Assembly (NCBI RefSeq): GCF_014656415.1
Contig: NZ_BNCJ01000001.1
Span: 393,414 to 457,413, forward strand
Length of the DNA stretch: 64,000 nucleotides
Source: Seohaeicola zhoushanensis
GTDB lineage: Bacteria; Pseudomonadota; Alphaproteobacteria; Rhodobacterales; Rhodobacteraceae
Direction: 5' to 3'
Notes under the pieces: model-generated
Databases searched by the model: none
What the model was told of the DNA's origin: nothing
Seen by the model: the letters and a program-made list of their open reading frames with translations, nothing else
Part shown: piece by piece, positions 44,638 to 53,372 of the stretch
Position numbering within the stretch: the stretch's first letter is position 1
Layout: the number at the start of each line of letters is the position of its first letter
Translations under genes and position numbers: made by a program

Positions 44638-45687
44638 TCAGTCGACCCAGCCGCGCAGGTTCTCGGCAATGATCTCGCCAAGCGCGGCGATATGGGCGTC
44701 ATCGTCATTGAGGCAGGGCACGTAGGTGAACGACTCGCCGCCGGCGTGTTCGAAGCTTTCGCGAATCTCGCCGTTGATCTCTTCCAGAGTCTCGATGCAG
44801 TCGGCCGAGAAGGCCGGCGCAATGACCGCGATCCGCTTGGTCCCGGCTTGCGCCAGGCGCGCGACCTCTTCGACGGTATAGGGCTTGAGCCATTCCTCGG
44901 GGCCGAATTTCGACTGGAAGGTCGTGACCAGATCGGACGATTCCCAGCCCAGCCGTTCCTTGAGCAGGCGCGTCGTCTTCTGGCACTGGCAGTGGTAGGG
45001 GTCGCCCGAGGTGAGATAGCGTTCGGGCATCCCGTGGTAGGAGCAGACCAGCAGGTCGGGCCGGTGGTCGAGGGTCGCGTAGGTGCGTTCGACCGATTGC
45101 GCCAGCGCCTCGATAAAGGCGGGGTGGTCGAAATAGGCGGGGACCGTGCGGCTGGCGGGCTGCCACTTTTCCTTCATCAGCGCGCGGAAGAACTGGTCGT
45201 TGGCGGTGGCCGTGGTGGCCCCGGCGTATTGCGGGTAGAGCGGGAAGAACAGGATGCGGCTGCAGCCCTGCGCGACCATCTCGCGCACCTTCGATTCGGT
45301 GGAAGGGTTGCCGTATCTCATGCAGAAATCGACCATGACGCGCGCGCCGAACCGTGCTGACATGGTCTCGGCGACCTTCGCGGTCTGCGCCTTGGTGATC
45401 GTCATCAGCGGGCTTTCGTTCGCCTCGGTGTTCCAGATCAGCCGGTAGTTGGCGCCGCTTGAGAAGGGACGCTTGGCGAGGATCACCGTCTGCAGCAGCG
45501 GCTGCCATTTCCACGCGGGGTAGTCGATGACGCGCTTGTCCGACAGGAACTCGCTCAGGTAGCGGCGCATCGACCAGTAGTCGTGGTTGTCCGGCGTGCC
45601 GAGGTTGGCAAGCAGGATGCCCACCTTCTCGCGGGGGAGGGCGGGGTGCGTGGCGGGTGCGTGGGCTGGCCGGGTGGCTTCGGTCAT
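44638..45687 (-). CDS. hemH: Ferrochelatase
   Basis: Inserts ferrous iron into protoporphyrin IX, the final step of protoheme synthesis, at the inner membrane face. 349 residues from the ATG at 45687. Motifs include VGILLANLGTPDNHDYWSMRRYL, the catalytic His in CSYHGMPERY, and CIETLEEINGE (conserved Glu/Asp pocket) near the C-terminus. Cysteines in YHCQCQKTT recall the cysteine-rich segment of some alphaproteobacterial enzymes. An upstream ATG at 45714 lacks a ribosome site. It is convergent with the small peptide genes. hemD lies 33 kb away in the same window. Confidence 0.96.
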   Translation of the reverse strand: MTEATRPAHAPATHPALPREKVGILLANLGTPDNHDYWSMRRYLSEFLSDKRVIDYPAWKWQPLLQTVILAKRPFSSGANYRLIWNTEANESPLMTITKAQTAKVAETMSARFGARVMVDFCMRYGNPSTESKVREMVAQGCSRILFFPLYPQYAGATTATANDQFFRALMKEKWQPASRTVPAYFDHPAFIEALAQSVERTYATLDHRPDLLVCSYHGMPERYLTSGDPYHCQCQKTTRLLKERLGWESSDLVTTFQSKFGPEEWLKPYTVEEVARLAQAGTKRIAVIAPAFSADCIETLEEINGEIRESFEHAGGESFTYVPCLNDDDAHIAALGEIIAENLRGWVD

Positions 45688-45744
45688 CGGGAATACGTCC
45701 TCGTCTGCGGGCATCCGGGTGAAATAGGCGGATATCTGCTTGCG

Positions 45745-46554
45745 TCAATCGGGCAGTCTGGTTTCCGGAACCTTGAGCGCATCGGCGAGACGGGCCTTGG
45801 CGGAACCGGGTCTCAGCGGCTTGGGCTGGCTTTCGTCGGGCGCCCAGCCGGTGAGGCAGATCAGGTCGAAGGTTGCGGGCAGGCGGCCTTCGGGCGTGGC
45901 GAAATGGTCTTTGTAGAGACTGTTTGCCGTCTCGAACAGCGCCCTGCGGGTTGGGCCGCGGCGGCGCGCGGAAAGGGCGTTGGTCTCGCCCATGGCGCGC
46001 AGGTCGCGCATCAGGTGGAAGAGGTCGCGGTAGGCGGCGGTGACCGGCACGCTGTCGGCCACCGGCAGCGCCAGCCCCGCCCGTTGCAGCAGCGCGCCAA
46101 GGTCGCGGATCTCGGCCATCGGGGCGACGCGAGGCGACAGGCCGCCGGTCAGGCGCGACTCGGCCTCGCCCAGGGCGGCGCGCAATTCGTTCAGCGTCTG
46201 GCCGCCCAGCAGGACGGCGAGGAAGAGCCCGTCGGGTTTAAGCGCGCGGCGGCACTGGATCAGCTGGCCCACCGGGTCATTCGCCCAGTGCAGGCACATG
46301 GCATGCACCACCAGGTCATGCGCGCCGGGTTGCAGGTCGAGCGTGTCGCTGTCGGCCGCGATCTTGCCGAAGCCCTCCCAGAGCGCGGGAAAGGGCGTGA
46401 CCACGGCCGGCGCCGTAAAGGTTCTGTTAACCATTGAGAGGCGATCCTGCACCTCGTCGCGGGCGGCCTCGTGCAGGAACAGCGCCTCGGGCAGGGCGCG
46501 GGCGCGGTGAGCCGCTAGGGCGGCGCGGTCGAACAGGGCGGGTGGGTTGGTCAT
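45745..46554 (-). CDS. NDUFAF5-like class I SAM-dependent methyltransferase
   Basis: 269 residues resembling the alphaproteobacterial relatives of human NDUFAF5, an assembly factor of respiratory complex I. The N-terminus LFDRAALAAHRARALP (family RxxRA block) is typical, as are AMCLHWANDPVGQLIQCRRALKPDG and GETNALSARRRG. The glycine-rich motif I is poorly preserved, as in the family. NDUFAF5 hydroxylates an arginine of the complex I subunit NDUFS7; whether the bacterial protein does so is inference. It is upstream of hemH on the same strand with 57 nt between, and divergent from comF by 17 nt. Confidence 0.82.
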   Translation of the reverse strand: MTNPPALFDRAALAAHRARALPEALFLHEAARDEVQDRLSMVNRTFTAPAVVTPFPALWEGFGKIAADSDTLDLQPGAHDLVVHAMCLHWANDPVGQLIQCRRALKPDGLFLAVLLGGQTLNELRAALGEAESRLTGGLSPRVAPMAEIRDLGALLQRAGLALPVADSVPVTAAYRDLFHLMRDLRAMGETNALSARRRGPTRRALFETANSLYKDHFATPEGRLPATFDLICLTGWAPDESQPKPLRPGSAKARLADALKVPETRLPD

Positions 46555-46571
46555 GGCGGATACCTAGCCAC

Positions 46572-47300
46572 ATGCGCGCGGTGTTTCAAACGGCAGTTCG
46601 CCTGTTGTTTCCCTCACGTTGCGTCGGATGCGGGGCCCTGGTCGAGAGCGATTTCGCCCTTTGCGCGCAGTGCTGGCGCGAGACGCCCTTCATCGGCGGC
46701 ACGGTCTGCGATGCCTGCGGCGCGCCCTTGCCCGGCGCGGACGAGGCGGTGCGGGTGGAATGCGACGACTGCATGGCCACGCCCCGGCCCTGGGCGCGGG
46801 GGCGGTCGGCGATGCTCTATCGTGACAAGGGCCGCGCGCTGGTGCTGGCGCTGAAACATGGCGACCGGCCCGAGGTGGCGCGGCTGGCCGCGCCCTGGCT
46901 GGCCCGCGCGGCGCGGCCGCTCCTGCGGCCCGACCTGCTGGTCGCGCCGGTGCCGCTGCACCGCTTCAAGCTGCTGCGCCGCCGCTATAACCAGAGCGCG
47001 CTGCTGGCCCGCGCGTTGGCGGAACAAACCGGGCTTGAGCATTGTCCCGACCTGCTGCTGCGCCGGCGGGCGACCGCCAGCCAGGATGGGCGGAGCGCGG
47101 CCGAGCGGTTTGCCAATCTCGACGGGGCGATCGCGGTTCACCCCGGCCGAAAGGCGCGTCTTGTGGGCCGTCCGGTGCTGCTGGTCGATGACGTGATGAC
47201 CTCGGGCGCGACGCTGGCGGCCTGTGCCGAGGCCTGCCGGCAAGCGCAATCTGGTGAGGTCTTCGTGCTGGCACTGGCGCGGGTGACCAAGGATCACTAG
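46572..47300 (+). CDS. comF: ComF family phosphoribosyltransferase-like protein
   Basis: 242 residues. The N-terminal region has paired cysteines (CVGC, CAQC, CDAC, CDDC within the first 70 residues) that should form a zinc-binding ribbon. The C-terminal phosphoribosyltransferase-type domain shows RRYNQSALLARALA and the PRPP loop VLLVDDVMTSGATL. ComF/GntX family members act in DNA uptake or DNA-fragment use in some bacteria; the role in alphaproteobacteria is less clear. The ATG at 46572 gives MRAVFQTAVRLLFPSRCVGC, standard for the family. The frame is open upstream inside the neighbouring gene's shadow. grxC follows by 38 nt. Confidence 0.9.
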   Translation: MRAVFQTAVRLLFPSRCVGCGALVESDFALCAQCWRETPFIGGTVCDACGAPLPGADEAVRVECDDCMATPRPWARGRSAMLYRDKGRALVLALKHGDRPEVARLAAPWLARAARPLLRPDLLVAPVPLHRFKLLRRRYNQSALLARALAEQTGLEHCPDLLLRRRATASQDGRSAAERFANLDGAIAVHPGRKARLVGRPVLLVDDVMTSGATLAACAEACRQAQSGEVFVLALARVTKDH

Positions 47301-47338
47301 GTTCCCTGTCGAAACGGACCACAGGACACAGGCCGGAC

Positions 47339-47596
47339 ATGAAACAGGTTGAAATCTACACGACGCCGCTTTGCGGCTATTGCCATGCGGCCAAACGGCT
47401 GCTGACCCAGAAGGGCGTGAGCTATGCCGAGATTGACGTCGCCGCCGCGCCCGAGCGCCGGGCCGAGATGACGCAGCGCGCGAACGGCGGGCGCACGGTG
47501 CCGCAGATCTTTATCGGCGGCACCCATGTCGGCGGTTGCGACGATCTTTACGCCATGGAGCGCGCGGGCAAGCTTGACCCGATGCTGGCCGACTGA
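47339..47596 (+). CDS. grxC: Glutaredoxin 3
   Basis: An 85-residue class I glutaredoxin that reduces disulfides and glutathionylated proteins with GSH in the cytoplasm. The active site is CGYC at residues 12-15 (usual CPYC or CGYC). The conserved TVPQIFIGGTHVGGCDDL block holds the cis-Pro and glutathione-binding GG. It lies between comF and a nitrilase-family gene; the stop TGA overlaps the next ATG (TGATG), so it is coupled. The grxC plus nitrilase-family pair is a common alphaproteobacterial arrangement, and the nitrilase may degrade deaminated glutathione, linking both to glutathione quality control. Confidence 0.95.
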   Translation: MKQVEIYTTPLCGYCHAAKRLLTQKGVSYAEIDVAAAPERRAEMTQRANGGRTVPQIFIGGTHVGGCDDLYAMERAGKLDPMLAD

Positions 47597-48426
47597 TGCG
47601 GGCGGCGCTGCTTCAGCTCAGCTCGGGTGACGACCCGGCGGCGAACCTCGAGACGGTGATCGGCTATATGGACGAGGCCCACGCTGCCGGCGCGCGTTTC
47701 ATCCTGACGCCGGAGGTCACAAACTGCGTTTCCGCCAGCCGCGAGCGGCAGAACGCGGTGCTGCAGCAGGAAGCCGATGACATCACCTTGCAGGGGCTGC
47801 GCCGCAAGGCGGCGGACCTCGGCGTTTGGCTGCTGATCGGGTCGCTGGCGCTCAAGACCGGCGATCCGGACGGGCGCTTTGCCAACCGTTCTTTCCTGAT
47901 CGGGCCGGATGGCGCGGTGCGCGCCTGGTACGACAAGATCCACATGTTCGACGTCGAGGTGACGCCGGAAGAGACCTATCGCGAATCGGCGGGCTTCCGT
48001 CCCGGCAGCCGCGCCGTTCTGGCCGAGACCGATTTCGGCGCGATCGGCATGTCGGTCTGCTATGATGTGCGGTTCCCGGCGCTCTACCAGGCGCTGGCGC
48101 AGGCCGGGGCCTCGATCCTGACCGTTCCGGCGGCGTTCTCGCCGGTGACGGGCGCGGCACATTGGCACAGCCTGCTGCGCGCCCGGGCGATCGAGACGGG
48201 CTGCTACGTGCTGGCCCCGGCGCAGACGGGCGAGCATCCGAAGACCACGGGCAAGCAGCGGCGGACCTATGGTCACAGCCTGGCCGTCTCGCCCTGGGGC
48301 GAGGTGCTGGTCGATGGCGGGACCGAGCCGGGTTTTCATATCGTGGATCTGGATGCTAGGCTTGTCAGCGATGCGCGCAGGAAGGTTCCGTCACTGACCC
48401 ATGTCAGGCATTTCGACGGCCCCTGA
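47596..48426 (+). CDS. Carbon-nitrogen hydrolase (nitrilase superfamily, NIT1-like)
   Basis: 276 residues, nitrilase superfamily. The catalytic triad can be placed: Glu40 (ILTPEVTN), Lys114 (YDKIHMFDV) and Cys155 (GMSVCYDVRFP). The overall length and the YGHSLAVSPWGEVL end match the Nit1/deaminated-glutathione amidase branch (YbeM-like). Such enzymes hydrolyse the dead-end deaminated glutathione made by promiscuous transaminases. The start overlaps the grxC stop by one base. Substrate is assigned by similarity and neighbour only. MarR-family gene begins 13 nt after its stop, so the three genes may share a transcript. Confidence 0.9.
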   Translation: MRAALLQLSSGDDPAANLETVIGYMDEAHAAGARFILTPEVTNCVSASRERQNAVLQQEADDITLQGLRRKAADLGVWLLIGSLALKTGDPDGRFANRSFLIGPDGAVRAWYDKIHMFDVEVTPEETYRESAGFRPGSRAVLAETDFGAIGMSVCYDVRFPALYQALAQAGASILTVPAAFSPVTGAAHWHSLLRARAIETGCYVLAPAQTGEHPKTTGKQRRTYGHSLAVSPWGEVLVDGGTEPGFHIVDLDARLVSDARRKVPSLTHVRHFDGP

Positions 48427-48439
48427 CAGGGAAGGATTC

Positions 48440-48883
48440 ATGGCGGACGACAACAATACCCTGGCGGTCGCCTTGTTCAGCGAGGTCCTGGCCGCGGACC
48501 AGCTCATGCGGAACCGCCTGGGCAAGGTGTTGCCGCGCGGCATGGAGATCTCGCATTTCTCGGTGCTGAACCACCTGGCCTTTTCGGGGGGCGAACGCAG
48601 CCCGGCGCAGTTGGCCGAGACCTTTCACGTCACCCGCGGCGCGATGACCAATACGCTGAACAAGCTGGAGTGGGCGGGCTATGTCCACATCCGGCCCGAC
48701 TGGGACGATGCCCGCCGCAAGATGGTGGCGATCAGCCCGGCCGGGCGGCAGGCGCGCGACTATGCGGTCGCTGCCCTCGCGCCGATGCTGAACGAGGTTG
48801 TCGGCGACCTGGGCACCGAGAAGGTGCGCACCGTGCTGCCGGTCCTGCGCGAGCTGCGGGCGCGGCTGGAGCGCAAGGATTAG
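48440..48883 (+). CDS. MarR-family transcriptional regulator
   Basis: 147-residue winged-helix regulator. The DNA-binding helix is in SPAQLAETFHVTRGAMTNTLNKLEWAGYV, followed by the wing RPDWDDARRKMVAISPAGRQ. Flanking helices would form the dimer interface. The ligand and targets are unknown; it is in line with a glutathione-linked operon (grxC, nitrilase-family), so thiol or electrophile stress is a plausible signal, but that is inference. ATG at 48440 has AAGGA upstream; the frame opens earlier within the nitrilase-family gene. It is convergent with ubiG, whose stop is 15 nt past its own. Confidence 0.9.
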   Translation: MADDNNTLAVALFSEVLAADQLMRNRLGKVLPRGMEISHFSVLNHLAFSGGERSPAQLAETFHVTRGAMTNTLNKLEWAGYVHIRPDWDDARRKMVAISPAGRQARDYAVAALAPMLNEVVGDLGTEKVRTVLPVLRELRARLERKD

Positions 48884-48898
48884 ACCCTAAACGGGGAT

Positions 48899-49645
48899 TT
48901 ACTCCGGGCGCAGGCTCGCCGTGACGTAGTTCACCGAGAGATCGCGGTCGGAGAGGCGCCAGGCCCAGCTGATCGGGTTGAAGACGAAGCCCTTGCGGTC
49001 GACCGGGCGCAGCCCTGCCTGTTCGAGCAGCGCGAACAGCTCGTCGGGGGTGATGAACTTGTTCCACTCGTGGGTGCCGCGCGGCAGCCAGCGCATCACC
49101 ACCTCGGCCCCGAAGATCGCCATGGCGTAGGACTTGGGGTTGCGGTTGATGGTCGAGCAGACCTGCAGCCCGCCCGGTTTCAGCAGGTCGTGGCAGGCGG
49201 TCAGATAGGCGAGCGGGTCTGCCACATGCTCGACCACCTCCATGTTCAGCACCACGTCGAAGCGTTCGCCGGCCTCGGCCAGCGCCTCGGCGGTGGTGTT
49301 GCGGTAGTCGATGTCCAGCCCCATCTGTTCGGCATGGATCTGCGCCACCGGGATATTGCGCGCCGCCGCGTCGGCGCCGACCACCTCGGCGCCCAGCCGC
49401 GCCATCGGTTCCGACAGCAGCCCGCCGCCGCAGCCGATATCGAGCAGGCGCAGCCCTTCGAACGGGCGCTGGGCCTTGAGATCACGGTCATATTCGGTGG
49501 CGATCTGGGTGCAGATGTAATCAAGCCGGCAGGGGTTCAGCATGTGCAGGGGCTTGAACTTGCCGGACGGATCCCACCAGTCGGCCGCCATTGCCTCGAA
49601 CTTGGCAACCTCGGCAGGATCGACGGTGGTTTGTGACACTGGCAT
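48899..49645 (-). CDS. ubiG: Ubiquinone biosynthesis O-methyltransferase UbiG
   Basis: Methylates hydroxyl groups of ubiquinone intermediates (two O-methylation steps) using S-adenosylmethionine. 248 residues, typical length. The N-terminal [21 protein letters not shown] is conserved. Motif [21 protein letters not shown], the [13 protein letters not shown] block and the [17 protein letters not shown]-terminus match UbiG. ATG at 49645 is the clear family start. It is divergent from pip by 49 nt, so both promoters share a short region. It is convergent with the MarR gene. Confidence 0.96.
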   Translation of the reverse strand: MPVSQTTVDPAEVAKFEAMAADWWDPSGKFKPLHMLNPCRLDYICTQIATEYDRDLKAQRPFEGLRLLDIGCGGGLLSEPMARLGAEVVGADAAARNIPVAQIHAEQMGLDIDYRNTTAEALAEAGERFDVVLNMEVVEHVADPLAYLTACHDLLKPGGLQVCSTINRNPKSYAMAIFGAEVVMRWLPRGTHEWNKFITPDELFALLEQAGLRPVDRKGFVFNPISWAWRLSDRDLSVNYVTASLRPE

Positions 49646-49694
49646 TGCTGACTCCGCGTGATCATTCTATTCCTGACGACTATATAGGGCATTG

Positions 49695-50678
49695 ATGGAC
49701 AGACACCCGGATCAAAAGCGCGCAGTGCAATATCTTTACCCGCCGATCGACCCCTTCGATCAGCGGATGCTGGATGTTGGCCAGGGCCACAGCGTCTATG
49801 TCGAGCAATGCGGCAACCCCGAGGGCATTCCGGTGGTGGTGCTGCATGGCGGGCCCGGCGGCGGTTGCAGCCCGGCGATGCGGCGGTATTTCGACCCCGA
49901 GGTCTATCGCGTCATCCTGTTCGACCAGCGCGGCTGCGGGCGGTCGCGGCCCCATGCCTCGGTTGTCGATAACACCACATGGCACCTCGTCGCCGATATC
50001 GAGGCGATCCGTGAGGTTCTGAAGATCGACCGCTGGATCGTCTTCGGCGGCAGCTGGGGAGCGACGCTGGCGCTGGTCTATGCGCAGGCGCATCCCGACC
50101 ATGTCAGCAACATGATCCTGCGCGGCGTCTTCCTGATGACCCAGTCCGAGCTGGACTGGTTCTATGGCGGCGGCGCCGGCAGGTTCTGGCCCGAGACCTG
50201 GGAACGCTTCGTGGCGCCGATCCCGGAGGACGAGCGGGGCGACCTGATCGCCGCCTATCACCGGCGGTTGTTCTCGGGGAACATGATGCAGGAAACCCAG
50301 TTCGGGCGTACCTGGTCGGCCTGGGAGAATGCGCTGGCCTCGATCCATTCGAGCGGGTCTTCGGGCGAGAGCCCCGGTGACTATGCCCGCGCCTTCGCGC
50401 GGCTGGAGAACCACTATTTCATCAACCGCGGCTTTCTGGAGTTCGATGGCCAGATCCTGGCCCACATGGACCGGATCGCGCATATTCCCGGCGTTATCGT
50501 GCAGGGGCGCTATGACATGATCTGCCCGCCGCATGGCGCCTGGGAGCTGTCGCGCCGCTGGCCCAAGGGCGAGCTGAAGCTGGTGCGCAATGCCGGCCAT
50601 GCGCTGAGCGAACCAGGCATTTCCGCGGAACTGGTGCGTGCGATGGACGACATCGCCGAGGCGCGGGGGCTGAAATGA
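49695..50678 (+). CDS. pip: Proline iminopeptidase
   Basis: Removes N-terminal proline from peptides; alpha/beta-hydrolase of about 327 residues. Oxyanion loop HGGPGGGCSP at about 51-60, nucleophile Ser120 in FGGSWGATLAL, Asp in GRYDMICPP and His in GHALSEPGI complete the triad. The N-terminus YPPIDPFDQRMLDVGQGHSVYVEQCGNP is typical of the S33 PIP family. The codon at 49692 is a TTG, so the ATG at 49695 is the more likely start. Its stop overlaps the ATG of the small binding-protein-like gene (ATGA), so the two are coupled. Confidence 0.95.
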   Translation: MDRHPDQKRAVQYLYPPIDPFDQRMLDVGQGHSVYVEQCGNPEGIPVVVLHGGPGGGCSPAMRRYFDPEVYRVILFDQRGCGRSRPHASVVDNTTWHLVADIEAIREVLKIDRWIVFGGSWGATLALVYAQAHPDHVSNMILRGVFLMTQSELDWFYGGGAGRFWPETWERFVAPIPEDERGDLIAAYHRRLFSGNMMQETQFGRTWSAWENALASIHSSGSSGESPGDYARAFARLENHYFINRGFLEFDGQILAHMDRIAHIPGVIVQGRYDMICPPHGAWELSRRWPKGELKLVRNAGHALSEPGISAELVRAMDDIAEARGLK

Positions 50679-51478
50679 CGCGCCTTGACCGCCGTGCCCT
50701 GTTCACCTCCGGTGCCGCCGCGGCGCTGCTGGCGGCCTCGGGGCTTTCGGCGGATGCGCGACCCCGTGCCGGTGGGGTGATGCGCCTGGCGGTGCCGCGC
50801 GACGGCAGCCTGGCGCGGATCGCGCAAGGCGCCACCTTTGACCAGCTGACCGAGATCGCGCCCGATGGCACCCTGCGGGGCGAGCTGGCGCTGTCCTGGA
50901 CCGGCAGCGAGGACGCGCGGCGGTGGAGCTTCCGCCTGCGCAAGGACGCGCGGTTCCACGACGGCACGGCGCTACACGCCCGACACGTGGCCGAGGCGCT
51001 GGGCGATCTGCCGTCGGTGCGGGCGGTTCACGTCGAGTCGGCTCAGGACCTGGTGTTCGAACTGGAGACCGCGAATGTGCGCCTGCCGCTGGATCTGGCG
51101 GATCCGGCCCATGCCATTCGGCGCAATGGTGCGGGCACCGGGGCCTACCGGATCGTCCGCATGGACGAGGCGCGGCATCTGCTGGCGACACGGATCGAAG
51201 GCCACTACAAGGCCGGGACCGCCGGCTGGGCCGACCGGATCGAGGTCATCGTGATCCCCGACGCCGCGGTCCGGGCCGAGGCGCTGCGGGGCGGTTACGT
51301 CGACCTCGTCTATCTGCCCGAGGCGGCAGGGCTGATCGGGCAGGGCGAATTCCTTTATCACCCGAACGCCGAGAACATCGCCATTGCCGCCCGCGCCGGT
51401 GTGGGCATCCCGCGCCAGGTCGGCAGCCGCGCGCCGCTGGATGACGGGCGGATCGCCGAACGCTGGTGGATCGCCTGA
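50675..51478 (+). CDS. Compact SBP_bac_5 (oligopeptide-binding type) protein
   Basis: 267 residues, about half of a usual OppA/DppA. The N-terminus has a Tat-like signal (RRALFTSGAAAALLAASG). The mature part matches the SBP_bac_5 fold near its front (TFDQLTEIAPDGTLRGELALSW, then FRLRKDARFHDGTALHARHVAEAL) and a second block (GTGAYRIVRMDEA, LRGGYVDLVYLPE), with the large middle region missing. No frameshift is visible and the stop lies 3 nt from the next gene, so the short form seems intact. No permease or ATPase genes are adjacent. Coupled to pip by an ATGA overlap, it may bind peptides or act as a sensor. Confidence 0.75.
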   Translation: MTRLDRRALFTSGAAAALLAASGLSADARPRAGGVMRLAVPRDGSLARIAQGATFDQLTEIAPDGTLRGELALSWTGSEDARRWSFRLRKDARFHDGTALHARHVAEALGDLPSVRAVHVESAQDLVFELETANVRLPLDLADPAHAIRRNGAGTGAYRIVRMDEARHLLATRIEGHYKAGTAGWADRIEVIVIPDAAVRAEALRGGYVDLVYLPEAAGLIGQGEFLYHPNAENIAIAARAGVGIPRQVGSRAPLDDGRIAERWWIA

Positions 51479-51481
51479 GCC

Positions 51482-52378
51482 TCAGGTCTGCGACTTTTCC
51501 AATTCCTCGGCCAGCATGTCCCAGACCCGCCTGATCCGTGGCGTCTGGCGCATGGCCGGATGCGCAGCCAGCCAGACGTCGAGCGGCGGGATACTGATGC
51601 CGAGGTCGATCTCCTCGACGGCCGGATCGGCGCGCCCCGAGACCCGTTGCGAGAAGCCGATGCCGCAACCGGTGCGCACCAGTTCCCAGTAGGTCGCCTG
51701 GTTGTCGCAGCGCACCGCGAAATCCTCGGTGGTGGCCGGCCAGCCGAATTTGCGCATGGTGCGCAGGATCAGTTCGTCGGCGTCATAGCCGACCAGGTCA
51801 AAGTCGAAGAGCTGGTCGGGCCGCTGGGGACGGCCATGGCGGGCGAGGTAGGACTTCGCGGCGAAGATGCCCATTTCGATGGTGGTGACGTGGCGGGTGA
51901 CCACGTCCATCTGCGTCGGGCGGAACATGCGCACGGCGACGTCGGCTTCGCGGAACAGCAGGTTCTCGCTGCGGTCCGAAGGGACCAGCACCAGCGAGAT
52001 CGCCGGCTCGGCGGCGCGGATGCGGGCGAGGATCGGCGGCAACAGGTAGTGCGAGGCAAAGACCGAGGCGGTGATCCGCACGGTGCCTTCGAGCCGCTGG
52101 CTCTGCCCCGCCGCGGTAAGCGTCAGCGCGTTCATCGCCTGGTGCATCTGTTGCGCCAGCGGCAGAAGGTCGGCGCCCAGCGACGTTAGGCGCAGGCCGC
52201 GCGCGTGGCGTTCGAAGAGCGTGGCGTCGAGCGCCTGCTCCAGCGACTGCACCTGCCGGCCAAGCGTCGGCTGGCTGCGCCCCAGCCGCGCGGCGGCGGC
52301 CGAGAGCGAGCCGGTTTCGGCCACGGCGACGAAGACCTGGATCAGTGACCAGTCGAGGGAGGTGAGTGCGTTATCCAT
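51482..52378 (-). CDS. LysR-family transcriptional regulator
   Basis: 298 residues. The N-terminal winged helix-turn-helix is in SLSAAAARLGRSQPTLGRQVQSLEQ at about residues 20-45. The effector domain starts near residue 90 (LEGTVRITASVFASHYLLPP). It belongs to a group that often controls one divergent enzyme gene. It faces the NAD(P)-dependent epimerase-like gene across 95 bp, in which CGGG-N7-CCCG (52407-52421) is a possible but weak binding site. Effector is unknown. It is convergent with the compact SBP_bac_5 gene, 3 nt between stops. Confidence 0.92.
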   Translation of the reverse strand: MDNALTSLDWSLIQVFVAVAETGSLSAAAARLGRSQPTLGRQVQSLEQALDATLFERHARGLRLTSLGADLLPLAQQMHQAMNALTLTAAGQSQRLEGTVRITASVFASHYLLPPILARIRAAEPAISLVLVPSDRSENLLFREADVAVRMFRPTQMDVVTRHVTTIEMGIFAAKSYLARHGRPQRPDQLFDFDLVGYDADELILRTMRKFGWPATTEDFAVRCDNQATYWELVRTGCGIGFSQRVSGRADPAVEEIDLGISIPPLDVWLAAHPAMRQTPRIRRVWDMLAEELEKSQT

Positions 52379-52473
52379 TCATAGATGAATACCATAGCTG
52401 CAGTTTCGGGCAATGTTCCCGTTGCTGCTGAATAGCTAACTTGGTGCCATCGGATGAACCAAGGAGACACCAG

Positions 52474-53370
52474 ATGTCCAAGACCGTTCTGATCCTCGGC
52501 GCTTCGGGCCGTTTTGGCCGTGCCGCCGCCGATGCCTTTGCCCAGGCTGGCTGGACCGTTCGCAACTATGACCGTGCCTCGGGCGATCTTGCCCGTGCGG
52601 CCTGGGGGGCGGATGTGATCGTCAACGCCTGGAACCCGCTTTATACCGACTGGGCCGAGCAGGTGCCGGGCCTGACGCAGAAGGTGATCAAGGTCGCGCA
52701 GCAGACCGGGGCCACGGTCATCGTGCCGGGGAATGTCTATGTCTTCGGTGAACAGACGCCCGCGCCCTGGTCCGAGCGCACGCCGCATGGGGCCACCAAC
52801 GGCCTCGGCCGGGTGCGGATCGCGATGGAGGCGGCTTACCGTGCTTCGGGCGTGCGGACCATCGTCCTGCGGGCGGGTGACTTCATCGATGCAGGCGCCT
52901 CGGGGAATTGGTTCGACCGTATCCTGGTCGCGCGGCTCGACCGGGGCGTGGTGCAATATCCGGGCAATCCCGACATTCCCCACGCCTGGGCCTGGTTGCC
53001 GGATGTGGCCCGTGCCGCCGTGCTGCTGGCCGAGCAGCGCGAGAGCCTGCCCGCGTTCACCGACGTGCCCTTCCCCGGCTATACCCTGACCGGCCGCGAA
53101 TTGGTGGCGGCCCTGTCACGGGTCACGGGCCGAGGGTTGCAGCTGAAGCGGTTCTCGTATCTGCCGCTGCACCTGCTGCGCCCGGTCTGGCCGATGGCCC
53201 GGCGGCTGGTCGAGATGTCCTATCTCTGGCGCAGGCCGCATTGGCTGGACGGCGCGCGGTTCCAGGAACTGTTGCCCGGCTTTCGCCACACGCAGTTGGA
53301 GGCGGCGCTGGCCGTCGCCATCGGGGCAGGGGTGGCAGAGGTGCCGGAGCAGGCAGTGACGGCCCGATAG
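52474..53370 (+). CDS. NAD(P)-binding epimerase/reductase (atypical SDR)
   Basis: 298-residue NAD(P)-dependent protein of the extended/atypical short-chain dehydrogenase group. The dinucleotide motif ILGASGRFGRAAADAFAQAG is at the N-terminus. The usual YxxxK active site is not obvious: the corresponding region NGLGRVRIAMEAAY keeps no Tyr-x3-Lys, so this may be a redox-regulator or lipid-modifying member rather than a classical epimerase. The C-terminal PLHLLRPVWPMARRLVEMSYLW segment is membrane-leaning. ATG at 52474 has AAGGAG upstream; an earlier start at 52441 has none. Divergent from a LysR gene that probably controls it. Confidence 0.85.
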   Translation: MSKTVLILGASGRFGRAAADAFAQAGWTVRNYDRASGDLARAAWGADVIVNAWNPLYTDWAEQVPGLTQKVIKVAQQTGATVIVPGNVYVFGEQTPAPWSERTPHGATNGLGRVRIAMEAAYRASGVRTIVLRAGDFIDAGASGNWFDRILVARLDRGVVQYPGNPDIPHAWAWLPDVARAAVLLAEQRESLPAFTDVPFPGYTLTGRELVAALSRVTGRGLQLKRFSYLPLHLLRPVWPMARRLVEMSYLWRRPHWLDGARFQELLPGFRHTQLEAALAVAIGAGVAEVPEQAVTAR

Positions 53371-53372
53371 GT

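Noticed and set aside
50675-51478. Frameshifted full-length OppA
   Set aside because: Neighbours lie directly at both ends, leaving no room for a missing half, and the frame is uninterrupted.
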